IMG/VR virus record: IMGVR_UViG_3300017952_000135
Span: 1-20,196 of that record
Source of the DNA: a virus
Length of the DNA: 20,196 nt
Direction: 5' to 3' (one strand)
Positions 8,330 through 14,861 of this stretch are shown here, one piece after another. A program made the translations under genes and the position numbers. Position 1 is the stretch's first letter, and each line of letters starts with the position of its first letter. Under the pieces are notes generated by a model that ran no database searches, had not been told where the DNA came from, and saw nothing but the letters and a program-made list of their open reading frames with translations.

Positions 8330-9234
8330 AGATAGAAGATATTGATATTATTTTTATTAGTTATGACGAACCTAATGCCGAAGAAAATTGGGCAAAGTTG
8401 AAAAATATGGTTCCTTGGGCAAAACGTATTCACGGAGTAAAAGGTAGTGATAATGCACATAAAGAAGCCGCAAGACAAGCCGAAACAGATTGGTTTGTTA
8501 GTGTTGATGGTGATAATGAAATAGATCCTGTATTTCTTAAAATAGAAATTAATGAAATACCGGAAATTACTTGTTATAGTTGGTGCGGAAAAAATAATAT
8601 TAATGGATTAATTTACGGCAACGGTGGATTAAAAGTTTGGAATACAAATTTTGTAAAACATATGAAAACACATGAAGCCGCTGTAGACGATAGAGCACAA
8701 GTTGACTTTTGTTGGGAAAAAGGATATCAAAATTTTCCTGAATCGTTTAGTACTACTGTGATTAACAAAACGCCACAACAAGCATGGAGAGCAGGTTTTC
8801 GAGAGGGTGTTAAAATGCTAACAGTGCGCGGTGTTTTACCACCAATTGATAAAATAAGACAAGATGTATACTGGCATAACTTACACAGATTAAGGATATG
8901 GTGTTCAGTTGGAAGTCATGTGGAAAACGGAGTTTTTTCTATTCTTGGTGCTAGAATGGGAGCATTGATGTCGTACAGCGATTGGAATTATATTAATGTG
9001 CGAGATTTTAGCGAACTAGATAAAATTTACAACAAAGAAGTTAAAGGTATGGAAAGCCACGATGTTGTTTTTAAAATCAAAAAGTTAGGAAATGAATTGA
9101 GAGAAAAACTTGGTTTTCATTGGGCATATTTTGACGAAGAACAAAGTCTTCATATGGTTGATTTATATCAAGAGGCAATTGACTTAGGAAAATCTTATTA
9201 TAACAAGGATCAGATATGGACAAGTGGTTCTTAG
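8326..9234 (+). CDS. GT-A-like phage glycosyltransferase, copy 1 of second tandem pair (DGD motif)
   Basis: This 302-aa protein opens with a strand IIFISYDEPNAEENW, then has WAKRIHGVKG and a helix, and the acidic motif D61-G62-D63 in WFVSVDGDNEI. That is the usual place of DxD in GT-A enzymes. NGLIYGNGGLKVWN follows and matches NDLVYGHGGIKVFD in the next gene, as do QAWRAGFREGVKML and RLRIWCSVG. I remember this family as frequent in cyanophages and pelagiphages, annotated as glycosyltransferase without a known substrate. It starts inside the ATGA overlap with the gene before it. The C-terminal ~80 residues (from about 220) extend beyond its shorter paralogue and look helical. Sugar transfer is inferred from the fold only. 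Confidence 0.65.
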   Translation: MKIEDIDIIFISYDEPNAEENWAKLKNMVPWAKRIHGVKGSDNAHKEAARQAETDWFVSVDGDNEIDPVFLKIEINEIPEITCYSWCGKNNINGLIYGNGGLKVWNTNFVKHMKTHEAAVDDRAQVDFCWEKGYQNFPESFSTTVINKTPQQAWRAGFREGVKMLTVRGVLPPIDKIRQDVYWHNLHRLRIWCSVGSHVENGVFSILGARMGALMSYSDWNYINVRDFSELDKIYNKEVKGMESHDVVFKIKKLGNELREKLGFHWAYFDEEQSLHMVDLYQEAIDLGKSYYNKDQIWTSGS

Positions 9235-9887
9235 TATACGACGATCCTTTTGCTGATAAAAACTTTTCAAAAGCAAAAGAAAAGTTGCCAACTTTAAAAA
9301 AGATTGTATCTGGTAAAGGAATACATGACAGTCATAAACATTGTGCTGAACAAAGTTTAACTAATAGATTTATTGTTCTTGATGCTGATTGTGAATTGTT
9401 AGAAAACTTTTCTTATACAACTTTTTTAAATGAACTAACAGACGAATCAAAAGTTTTTGTTTTTAGAGCAGTAAACCCTATAAATGATTTAGTATACGGA
9501 CATGGCGGAATTAAAGTGTTTGATCGTAGATTGTTTAAAAATAATAATGCTGTCGACATGACCACTGCTTTTGATATTGTTCCTGTAAATTATGTTACAA
9601 ATATACACAGATTTAACAGTACTCCTTTTCATACTTGGCGTACTGCTTTTAGAGAATGTACTAAATTATCAAGCGGAACAGTTAAACTGAGAAATACAAA
9701 AGACGACGAATATAGATTAACCGTTTGGTGTGAAAAATTTAATAATGTTGAAAATGCTGAATATGCTAAACTAGGGGCAATCGCTGGTAGAGAATACGGA
9801 TTTAAGAATAAAGATCTACAACAGATAAACAACTTTAGTTGGCTAAAAGAAAAGTTTGAGGAAACTAAAAATGTTTTGGAAACCTGA
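9216..9887 (+). CDS. GT-A-like phage glycosyltransferase, copy 2 of second tandem pair (DAD motif)
   Basis: This 223-aa protein is paralogous to the preceding 302-aa one. WFLVYDDPFADKNF parallels ISYDEPNAEENW, and the DxD position is D56-A57-D58 in RFIVLDADCEL. NDLVYGHGGIKVFD, FHTWRTAFRECTKL and RLTVWCEKF align with their counterparts, but the long C-terminal extension is missing, making this the minimal form. The ATG at 9216 has AAGGA upstream and overlaps the previous gene by 19 nt. It overlaps the radical SAM gene by 17 nt downstream. It is likely a cytoplasmic nucleotide-sugar-dependent transferase or a partner subunit. A non-catalytic scaffold role cannot be excluded, although the acidic residues are kept. 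Confidence 0.65.
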   Translation: MDKWFLVYDDPFADKNFSKAKEKLPTLKKIVSGKGIHDSHKHCAEQSLTNRFIVLDADCELLENFSYTTFLNELTDESKVFVFRAVNPINDLVYGHGGIKVFDRRLFKNNNAVDMTTAFDIVPVNYVTNIHRFNSTPFHTWRTAFRECTKLSSGTVKLRNTKDDEYRLTVWCEKFNNVENAEYAKLGAIAGREYGFKNKDLQQINNFSWLKEKFEETKNVLET

Positions 9888-11280
9888 TCCAAATAAAAAA
9901 TATAAGAAAATATGTTCCAAAATTGGAAAGGGTTTCTGTACGGCTAAATGGAACCATGTAAGTATACATTTACATACAGGTGACAATCATAGTTGCTATC
10001 ATCCAAGCATGCACAAAGTTAGTTTAGAAGAACTAAAAGAAAATCCTAGCGCATTACATAACAGCAAATACAAAAAAGAACAACGTAAAATGATGTTAAA
10101 TGATGAGAGACCGCCTGAATGTAGTTATTGCTGGGCACTAGAAGATTCAGGTTCGTTAAGTGATAGGCATTTTCGTAGTGCTGAGTTTGAGGAAATAGAA
10201 AAAGGCACAATAGATAAAATTAAATCAATGCCATGGGATGCCGACGTAGCGCCAAAGTATCTCGAAGTCAATTTTGGTAATGAATGCCAAATGAAATGTA
10301 GTTATTGTACTCCTAGTATTAGCAGTGCCTGGGAAAACGAATTTAATAAATTTGGAGATTATCCATTATTACAAGAGCGTAATAAAAGACAATATCATGC
10401 TAATAATAAAAATCGTGAACAATGGATTTATAAAGAAAAAGATAATCCTTATATTGAAGCATTTTGGAAATGGTTTCCAGAGATATATCCTCAACTACAC
10501 ACTTTACGTGTAACAGGCGGTGAACCATTATTAAGCAGTAATGTATTCAAAGTAATGGATTATATGGAAAAGAATCCTAATCCAAAATTAGAATTTAGCG
10601 TAAACACCAATATGTGTGTCCCTCAAAGAAATCTTAATAAGTTTATAAACAAAGTTACTGTATTAACACAGCATAAAAAAATAGATAGAGTACAACTGTT
10701 TACTAGTATTGATACCTGGGGAGAACAAGCAGAATATATAAGAAATGGAATGAATTTGGATTTATGGGAGAAGAACGTTGATACGTTTATGAATGCTGTT
10801 CCTAACGCACAATGTGGACTCATGATCACCGTAAATTTCATGTCTGTGCACCGTTTTAAGGGTCTACTAGCGCGGATATTAGAGTGGAAGCGTAAGTATA
10901 ACACCTTAACGCATAATCGCTTTACAATAGACACTCCTTACTTGCTAGAGCCCGAACATTTAAGTTTACAAATTTTGGATGATGAACATTTGGATGTTAT
11001 GTACGATTGTTTAGATTTTATGAAGGAAAATACCAAAAATTGGAACTTTAATTACTTTAGTGATACTGATGTAACTAAATGGGAACGTGTTATAAAATGG
11101 GTTGAAAGTAATCGATTTACAGGAGATCGTTTATTAGAAAATAGGGTCGATTTTTGGAAGTTTGTTGATGAGCATGATAAAAGACGAGGAACGAATTTTT
11201 TAAAAACGTTCCCCGAGTTGACAGAATTTTACAATAAATGTATTAGCCACTCAATTCCTTTGCCAGCGGAAAAATCTTAG
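9871..11280 (+). CDS. Twitch-type radical SAM enzyme of unknown substrate
   Basis: The best start is ATG 9871, with GAGG at 9858-9861, giving 469 aa; the frame also opens at a TTG at 9856, which lacks support. The radical SAM cluster motif is C139-X3-C143-X2-C146 (NECQMKCSYC), which binds the [4Fe-4S] that cleaves S-adenosylmethionine. VTGGEP (glycines 216-217) is the SAM-binding glycine motif. N-terminal to this are C42 (HSCYHPS) and C84/C87 (PPECSYCWALE), a pattern seen in twitch/SPASM-like phage radical SAM proteins that could bind a second cluster. The reaction is unknown; such enzymes often modify peptides or sugars. It is the last gene of the glycosyltransferase operon, overlapping the gene before by 17 nt. 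Its 3' end overlaps thyX on the other strand by 38 nt. Confidence 0.85.
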   Translation: MFWKPDPNKKYKKICSKIGKGFCTAKWNHVSIHLHTGDNHSCYHPSMHKVSLEELKENPSALHNSKYKKEQRKMMLNDERPPECSYCWALEDSGSLSDRHFRSAEFEEIEKGTIDKIKSMPWDADVAPKYLEVNFGNECQMKCSYCTPSISSAWENEFNKFGDYPLLQERNKRQYHANNKNREQWIYKEKDNPYIEAFWKWFPEIYPQLHTLRVTGGEPLLSSNVFKVMDYMEKNPNPKLEFSVNTNMCVPQRNLNKFINKVTVLTQHKKIDRVQLFTSIDTWGEQAEYIRNGMNLDLWEKNVDTFMNAVPNAQCGLMITVNFMSVHRFKGLLARILEWKRKYNTLTHNRFTIDTPYLLEPEHLSLQILDDEHLDVMYDCLDFMKENTKNWNFNYFSDTDVTKWERVIKWVESNRFTGDRLLENRVDFWKFVDEHDKRRGTNFLKTFPELTEFYNKCISHSIPLPAEKS

Positions 11281-11914
11281 AAATAACTTCAGCACAAGCA
11301 TGGGCAATTTCCATGTGTTCTTTTTGTGTTCCGTTTGCTCCACGTAATTCAATATAGTGAATCCAACTGCGTAAAGTACCGTTCATGTACAACCGTGTCT
11401 TAGTACAACCTTCTGGTAGTACAGCACGAGCTTGTTCTTTAGCAATACCATTTTCTATAGCCCATTCATATGCTTCTTTAGCGGCATCAATCACTTTTTG
11501 TTGCTGTGATTCCCAATCGTTGATTAGATTCATATCTTGTTGTGTAATACCTAGTTCAATTGAATTTTGTCTATTTTTGGTATCTTGTAGTCTTGCTTCA
11601 CGCAAAACAAACTGGTTGCCGAACTCTGCTGGATCAGCATAGCGTTGGCTGAACTCTTGGAAGCTGAAACTACGATGTCGCACAATTTGATGTGCTATAT
11701 CACGTGTAGTATTAATTTCTAAACAAGCACTAACCATTTCTAATGGAGACCAGTGTGCGTGTTTAATCAAGTACTTAATTAGTTTTTCGCTTGTTTCTTT
11801 ATTCATTTGGTTGCTTGGATTAGAAACCCTAGCACAAAAAGCAATAAGTTCTTGACAATCATCAAGTCCCTCTTCTGGTGCTGTTGAATACGAAATTAAT
11901 TTTACTTGTGTCAT
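11243..11914 (-). CDS. thyX: Flavin-dependent thymidylate synthase
   Basis: This 223-aa protein carries the ThyX signature RHRX7S (R79-H80-R81 to S89 in RHRSFSFQEFSQRY). The upstream HAHWSPLEM segment and the late RSWIHYIELR segment are also typical of the family. It makes dTMP from dUMP using methylenetetrahydrofolate, FAD and NADPH, and differs from the T4 ThyA-type enzyme. Length is normal for a complete ThyX. The start shares ATGA with the stop of the upstream unknown gene, with GAGGG just before it. It is the last gene of the minus block in this window and runs 38 nt into the radical SAM gene. It should supply thymidine nucleotides for phage DNA replication. Confidence 0.95.
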   Translation of the reverse strand: MTQVKLISYSTAPEEGLDDCQELIAFCARVSNPSNQMNKETSEKLIKYLIKHAHWSPLEMVSACLEINTTRDIAHQIVRHRSFSFQEFSQRYADPAEFGNQFVLREARLQDTKNRQNSIELGITQQDMNLINDWESQQQKVIDAAKEAYEWAIENGIAKEQARAVLPEGCTKTRLYMNGTLRSWIHYIELRGANGTQKEHMEIAHACAEVISKIFPLAKELSG

Positions 11915-12228
11915 TCGTCCCTCATTATATTTTTTGTTTGATCTTCTATATCTTTTTTTAATTTCTGTACGTCGATGTTGAAATTGATTGATTTTACTTC
12001 GGTTGATATTTCTTTTAAGGCTGACGTTAACTTAGCAATTACCTCTTGTTCACTAGAAAACGGTAGTTGCTCAGTTATGTCAACCTCCCATATACGACCA
12101 TCACCGAACTTAATTTCAACACCGTGAATATACCTTAACGGCATACTATTCATATAAATGTGTTCGAAAACTTCCGGCCAGTGTTTAATAAAATCTTCTG
12201 GCGGGCGGTAAGGTTTTCTTTTAGACAC
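11911..12228 (-). CDS. Unknown small phage protein upstream of thyX
   Basis: This 105-aa protein starts at GTG 12228, inside an 8-nt overlap with the preceding gene; no nearer ATG would keep the conserved-looking N-terminus (KRKPYRPPEDFIKHWPEVF). Residues 1-50 contain WPEVFEHIYMNSMPLRY and a strand block FGDGRIWEVDI. Residues 60-105 are a probable charged amphipathic helix or coiled coil (SALKEISTEVKS, LKKDIEDQTKNI). I remember proteins of this layout from marine T4-like phages without any known function. There is no clear Shine-Dalgarno, so it likely relies on coupling to the upstream gene. Its stop overlaps the ThyX start by ATGA. Confidence 0.6.
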   Translation of the reverse strand: MSKRKPYRPPEDFIKHWPEVFEHIYMNSMPLRYIHGVEIKFGDGRIWEVDITEQLPFSSEQEVIAKLTSALKEISTEVKSINFNIDVQKLKKDIEDQTKNIMRDE

Positions 12229-12841
12229 TTACATCAACTTCTGATTTTTTAGCAGTCTTTTTCTTTGTTGGTACAAGTTCTTCTGCTTGACGTCTTAACT
12301 GAGCCGCTTCTTTGCTCAATCTATCTGCTTGAGAGCGATATGATCTTGCTAGATCTTCGTCAGTCAAAGGTTGATTTGGGTCTTGCTTCACTTCAGTTGG
12401 TGCTGGTTCAGCAGTAGCAGTTGGCATTTCTTTAGCAGTAGCAACAGTTTCTTCTGTTTCAGTAACTGCTAATTGATCAACTGTAATTCCTTTCTGTTCA
12501 GCAATCATTTGATTTAGTTCAGACAATACAACAGTATCTGAATTAGTAGGAGTCATAATAACTTCAGTTGTTCCTACTTTTTTCAATCTACCGTCGGTAT
12601 GTAGTGCCATAAGCATTTGTCTACCGTCTGGAAAATAGCGTCTTGAAAGTACATCAGCAAGTTCATTTGCTGTTTGTGCTTGGTTGCTTTCAACAACTTT
12701 CATAATTTCGTCGTGTTGCGCATCAGTTAAACGAGCAACATCAACAACAAGAGCGTTATCTGATTCTCCAGGTAGCGTACGATATGCGACTAGTACTTTC
12801 GCATTGTTGTTTTTCATTTTACCTGTATGTTTTAAAGCCAT
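12221..12841 (-). CDS. Conserved-type marine phage protein of unknown function, 206 aa
   Basis: The start chosen is ATG 12841, preceded by a strong AAGGAG. A longer reading frame running up to 12922 translates the overlapping repeat region into an N/Q-rich stretch and is not credible. The protein opens MALKHTGKMKNNNAKVLVAYR, then a compact region with DAQHDEIM, ADVLSRRYFPDG and LMALHTDGRLKKV, which read as helix-turn segments. After about residue 150 it becomes an A/P/T/E-rich linker, then a charged helix (LARSYRSQADRLSKEAAQL) and a Lys-rich tail (TKKKTAKK). It has no TM segment. The strong ribosome-binding site and the basic tail would suit an abundant nucleic-acid- or virion-associated protein, but that is a guess. 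I recall similar proteins in T4-like cyanophages, unassigned. Confidence 0.65.
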   Translation of the reverse strand: MALKHTGKMKNNNAKVLVAYRTLPGESDNALVVDVARLTDAQHDEIMKVVESNQAQTANELADVLSRRYFPDGRQMLMALHTDGRLKKVGTTEVIMTPTNSDTVVLSELNQMIAEQKGITVDQLAVTETEETVATAKEMPTATAEPAPTEVKQDPNQPLTDEDLARSYRSQADRLSKEAAQLRRQAEELVPTKKKTAKKSEVDVSV

Positions 12842-12851
12842 AACTTTCTCC

Positions 12852-13136
12852 TTATTGCGCAGGTTGTTGCGCAGGTTGTTCTGTTTTTGGTTCTGTTTGC
12901 GCAGGTTGTTGCGCATTTTCACCCTCTGGTTGCTTAGGTGTAACTGATTCTAAGAAAGAATTCAATTTATTAAACACCTTACCTACTGCTTCTAGTTCGT
13001 TTGCTCTAAAAGCACCGCGAGTTGATGCTACATCAATAATAGTTTTAATAGCATTCAAGTCGTTAATTGTAAGTTCGGCAGGAGCTGGTGCTTCAGCAGT
13101 TTGTCCGGACTCTACATTTTTAGTTTCTTCTGTCAT
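12852..13136 (-). CDS. Small acidic phage protein with a QPAQ-repeat tail
   Basis: This 94-aa protein has a very good ribosome-binding site (AAGGAGAT before the ATG at 13136). Residues 1-20 are an A/E/P-rich low-complexity arm. The core, residues ~22-65, is helical (LTINDLNAIKTIIDVASTRG, then NELEAVGKVFNKLNSFLES) and resembles a short conserved domain I remember from cyanophages. The tail (residues 66-94) is P/Q/E-rich and ends QPAQQPAQ, encoded by a 12-bp tandem repeat. Its function is unknown. The next gene follows after 10 nt with an equally strong ribosome-binding site, so the two are probably made together and at high level. Confidence 0.65.
   Translation of the reverse strand: MTEETKNVESGQTAEAPAPAELTINDLNAIKTIIDVASTRGAFRANELEAVGKVFNKLNSFLESVTPKQPEGENAQQPAQTEPKTEQPAQQPAQ
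12856..12915 (-). repeat. 12-bp tandem repeat coding for the QPAQ tail
   Basis: On the plus strand the unit TGCGCAGGTTGT occurs at 12856-12867, 12868-12879 and 12898-12909, with a partial copy TGCGCA at 12910-12915. Each unit carries the palindrome TGCGCA. The repeat lies wholly inside the 3' end of the 94-aa gene and encodes A-Q-Q-P. Copy number could change by slippage in steps of four residues without a frameshift. Confidence 0.8.
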
Positions 13137-13138
13137 TT

Positions 13139-13396
13139 TTATCTCCTTGTATATGGACAGGCTAACGTAAAATACGTTAACTCTTTTTCATCTTCAAAAC
13201 CAACAGCGGTTCTAGTGCCTGTTGATTCTTCTTTATGAATTAAACAATATCTTCCTTTAAGTTTATATTCGATCCAATCTTCGAGTGAGTTATCCCACAA
13301 CCATTCATTAGATCCAAGTGTAAACATATGAAAATGAGGTGGCGCCCATTTTAGTTTACGCTTTTTCAAAATACTTAATGGTGAAATGTCTAACAT
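13139..13396 (-). CDS. Unknown 85-aa phage protein
   Basis: I do not recognise the family of this small, aromatic-rich, basic protein. Its centre reads WAPPHFHMFTLGSNEWLWD and then LEDWIEYKLKGRYCLIH, which suggests a compact beta fold. The ATG at 13396 has no Shine-Dalgarno sequence in the 35-nt spacer before it. On the coding strand TTTAAATA (from 13411 down to 13404), a one-mismatch version of the late promoter, lies seven bases before the ATG, which would give a leaderless message if used. The gene ends two bases before the strongly led 94-aa gene. No function can be proposed. Confidence 0.55.
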   Translation of the reverse strand: MLDISPLSILKKRKLKWAPPHFHMFTLGSNEWLWDNSLEDWIEYKLKGRYCLIHKEESTGTRTAVGFEDEKELTYFTLACPYTRR

Positions 13397-13431
13397 AGTG
13401 TTGTATTTAAATAATAGCAGTTTATAATCCG

Positions 13432-13821
13432 TTAATCCTGGATCATGCGTTGTCGTAATGCTCTTGTATATCCAAACTTTTTAACATCACCGCTGAACAA
13501 GTATAGTTCAAATGCGGCTCTTTCGGAAAAAACTGTAATATCCTTTTTGGTTATGTAATATGGTGATTCGATAAATTTATCTAACCAAATTAAAATTTGT
13601 GGGGTTATAGTAAACTTTCCTGGAAATTTCACTTGGTATGATTTTAGTTTAGCATCATTAGTAACAAAGTCAAGTCCTTTTTCGGTTAATCTTAATCCAC
13701 CCGAATCTTTAGCCCTGATATTATACCACCATTCTGTAATTTTTTCTTTTATCAATGATTCTGTTGGAGTTATATCTGCGGCTTGTAAAAATTTTGCTGT
13801 GTAATCATCTTTACTGATCAT
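13432..13821 (-). CDS. Unknown 129-aa phage protein
   Basis: The reading frame also opens at GTG 13824 directly before ATG 13821; I take the ATG. AAAAGG lies only two bases upstream, so initiation may depend on translation of the gene before it, which it overlaps by 11 nt. The sequence is rich in W, Y and L, with EWWYNIRAKDSGGLRLTEKGLDFV followed by ILIWLDKFIESPYYITKK and FSERAAFELYLFSGDVKKFG. The GLRLTxxGL segment and evenly spaced helices suggest a small winged-helix-like or all-helical fold, perhaps DNA-binding, but no catalytic residues stand out. I remember similar proteins in T4-like cyanophages with no function assigned. Confidence 0.6.
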   Translation of the reverse strand: MISKDDYTAKFLQAADITPTESLIKEKITEWWYNIRAKDSGGLRLTEKGLDFVTNDAKLKSYQVKFPGKFTITPQILIWLDKFIESPYYITKKDITVFSERAAFELYLFSGDVKKFGYTRALRQRMIQD

Positions 13822-14107
13822 CACCTTTTAGTACTTCACCTTTTGTTAATTTTACAACTTCGAAACTTTCTGTTTTAAACATTCTATTCAATTTTCTAGC
13901 CAAATTATGCGCATGACCTGGATTTGAAAAACTTACTTTCTTATACTTTGGTCCAGGGTAGCTTGTAACAAGACTGCCGCTCTTTAAATTGAAAGGAGAA
14001 CCGTCGTAAAACACCGCCCAGATTGCTTCTGCTTCTAGAATCTGTTCTACTTTATATGTGTCTTTGTTAGCAAACTCTAACAAGACTTTTGGCTTTGGTC
14101 TACTCAT
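13811..14107 (-). CDS. Unknown 98-aa basic phage protein
   Basis: This small basic protein starts at ATG 14107, with AAAAGGA eight bases before it. It reads as short strands (KVLLEFANKDTYK, AIWAVFYDG, KKVSFSNPGHAHNLARKLNRMF), with a PGPKYKKVSF turn in the middle and a helix near residues 64-76. That layout recalls small RNA- or DNA-binding proteins, but no known motif is present. I recall near relatives in marine T4-like phages, all uncharacterised. It is the first gene after the only sizeable spacer in this part of the minus block, where a late-promoter-like GATAAATA sits, so it may head a transcription unit. Confidence 0.6.
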   Translation of the reverse strand: MSRPKPKVLLEFANKDTYKVEQILEAEAIWAVFYDGSPFNLKSGSLVTSYPGPKYKKVSFSNPGHAHNLARKLNRMFKTESFEVVKLTKGEVLKGDDQ

Positions 14108-14137
14108 ATACGTAATCCTTTTAATTAAATACGCATA

Positions 14138-14145
14138 TATTTATC
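14138..14145 (-). promoter_or_regulatory. Late-promoter-like element GATAAATA
   Basis: On the minus strand GATAAATA matches seven of eight bases of the T4 late consensus and is followed by TATGCGTAT, an arrangement like the plus-strand late promoter at 4503 (TATAAATA then TACGCATA). It lies in the 41-nt spacer 14108-14148, 30 nt before the start at 14107, with AAAAGGA in between. It may give late expression of the genes to the left. Confidence 0.4.
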
Positions 14146-14148
14146 TTA

Positions 14149-14391
14149 TTAAAACTCCCCGCCGTCCATCTTGACATCAATAGATTGTTCTGCTACTGAT
14201 AGATTGTTTATTTTAGTGCTTATTTCGCTTATAGTTTGTGATAATTTAGAAGAAATTAGAGCCAAATCGTATGCTAGTTCTTTTCCTTCTTGAAGTGTGA
14301 TTTTAATTTCTTTTTGATTGGCTTTTTCAGCAGTTCTAATACGTTGTACTAGTTTTTCAATGCTAGGAACTCTATCTGGTAAGTTACTCAT
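14149..14391 (-). CDS. Small helical phage protein, 80 aa
   Basis: This 80-aa protein is probably almost all helix: residues 10-35 (SIEKLVQRIRTAEKANQK) and 38-70, with leucine/isoleucine spacing consistent with a short coiled coil (YDLALISSKLSQTISEI, then STKINNL). It ends in a distinct VKMDGGEF tail. I know no function for it, but a C-terminal DGG-F tail on a small coiled-coil protein is a pattern I remember from marine T4-like phages. The start shares ATGA with the upstream stop and has AAGG seven bases before it. A small adaptor or inhibitor binding a larger phage protein is possible. Confidence 0.6.
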   Translation of the reverse strand: MSNLPDRVPSIEKLVQRIRTAEKANQKEIKITLQEGKELAYDLALISSKLSQTISEISTKINNLSVAEQSIDVKMDGGEF

Positions 14392-14861
14392 TTTGAAACC
14401 TTTGAAAGCATAGATCTCATTTCCATTTCAGTTTTAAATGGACCTTTGAAATCATATCTTTGTAATGTAATAAGTTTAGGGCAAAAACTTTTAACCCAAC
14501 CTTTATCAAAACGAATAGTATAGTAACCAGCACAATATAAACTTTTTGAATCTTTGCTTTTTGTAAACAAAGGTAATTTCTTTTTTATATCGTACATACT
14601 ATTATGTGGTTTAGTACTTGTAGGAAAACTATGTACTTCATTAGGCAAAGCATTGTCTGCTTCTTTTTTAATTTTTACAACAAAAAAGTCTTTACCGAAT
14701 TGTTGTAATACACTTTTCCTATTTGGAAAAAATTGAACACCGTTTTCGTTACTTAATACGAATCGTGTTTCATCTTTGCGTAGAGTAGCAAATTTTTCAC
14801 CATCTTGTTCAACAATCCAAAATTTATTTTCAATAATTGGCTTGGCAGTTAAAATTGTCAT
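14388..14861 (-). CDS. Unknown 157-aa basic phage protein
   Basis: This is a lysine- and aromatic-rich protein without a recognisable domain. It begins with strands (KFWIVEQDGEKFATL, RFVLSNENGVQFF) and then has KKLPLFTKSKDSKSLYCAGYY and GWVKSFCPKLITLQRYDFKG. The two cysteines (in LYCAGYY and SFCPKL) might pair or bind metal, but there is no classical zinc pattern. I recall this protein type, with the KLPLFTKS and KSFCPKLITL strings, as a conserved hypothetical of T4-like cyanophages. The ATG lies in an ATGA overlap with the exonuclease stop, and GAGG stands nine bases upstream. Close coupling to the exonuclease suggests a replication-related role, though only by position. Confidence 0.65.
   Translation of the reverse strand: MTILTAKPIIENKFWIVEQDGEKFATLRKDETRFVLSNENGVQFFPNRKSVLQQFGKDFFVVKIKKEADNALPNEVHSFPTSTKPHNSMYDIKKKLPLFTKSKDSKSLYCAGYYTIRFDKGWVKSFCPKLITLQRYDFKGPFKTEMEMRSMLSKVSK

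Noticed and set aside
9629-9892. Antisense frame at the glycosyltransferase/radical SAM junction
   Set aside because: It overlaps two genes with clear motifs and has no support of its own.
10325-10934. Frames inside the radical SAM gene (10325-10513 plus, 10623-10934 minus)
   Set aside because: The radical SAM frame carries CX3CX2C and GGEP across this area, so the others are shadows.
11385-11642. Plus-strand frame opposite thyX
   Set aside because: ThyX with RHRX7S occupies the minus strand here; the C/S/F-rich translation is a typical antisense product.
12856-12915. CRISPR-like repeat
   Set aside because: The units are 12 bp, directly adjacent, without spacers, and lie inside a coding sequence.
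12842-12922. N-terminal extension of the 206-aa protein up to 12922
   Set aside because: It would translate the QPAQ repeat in another frame into N/Q/R-rich sequence, and it bypasses the strong AAGGAG before ATG 12841.
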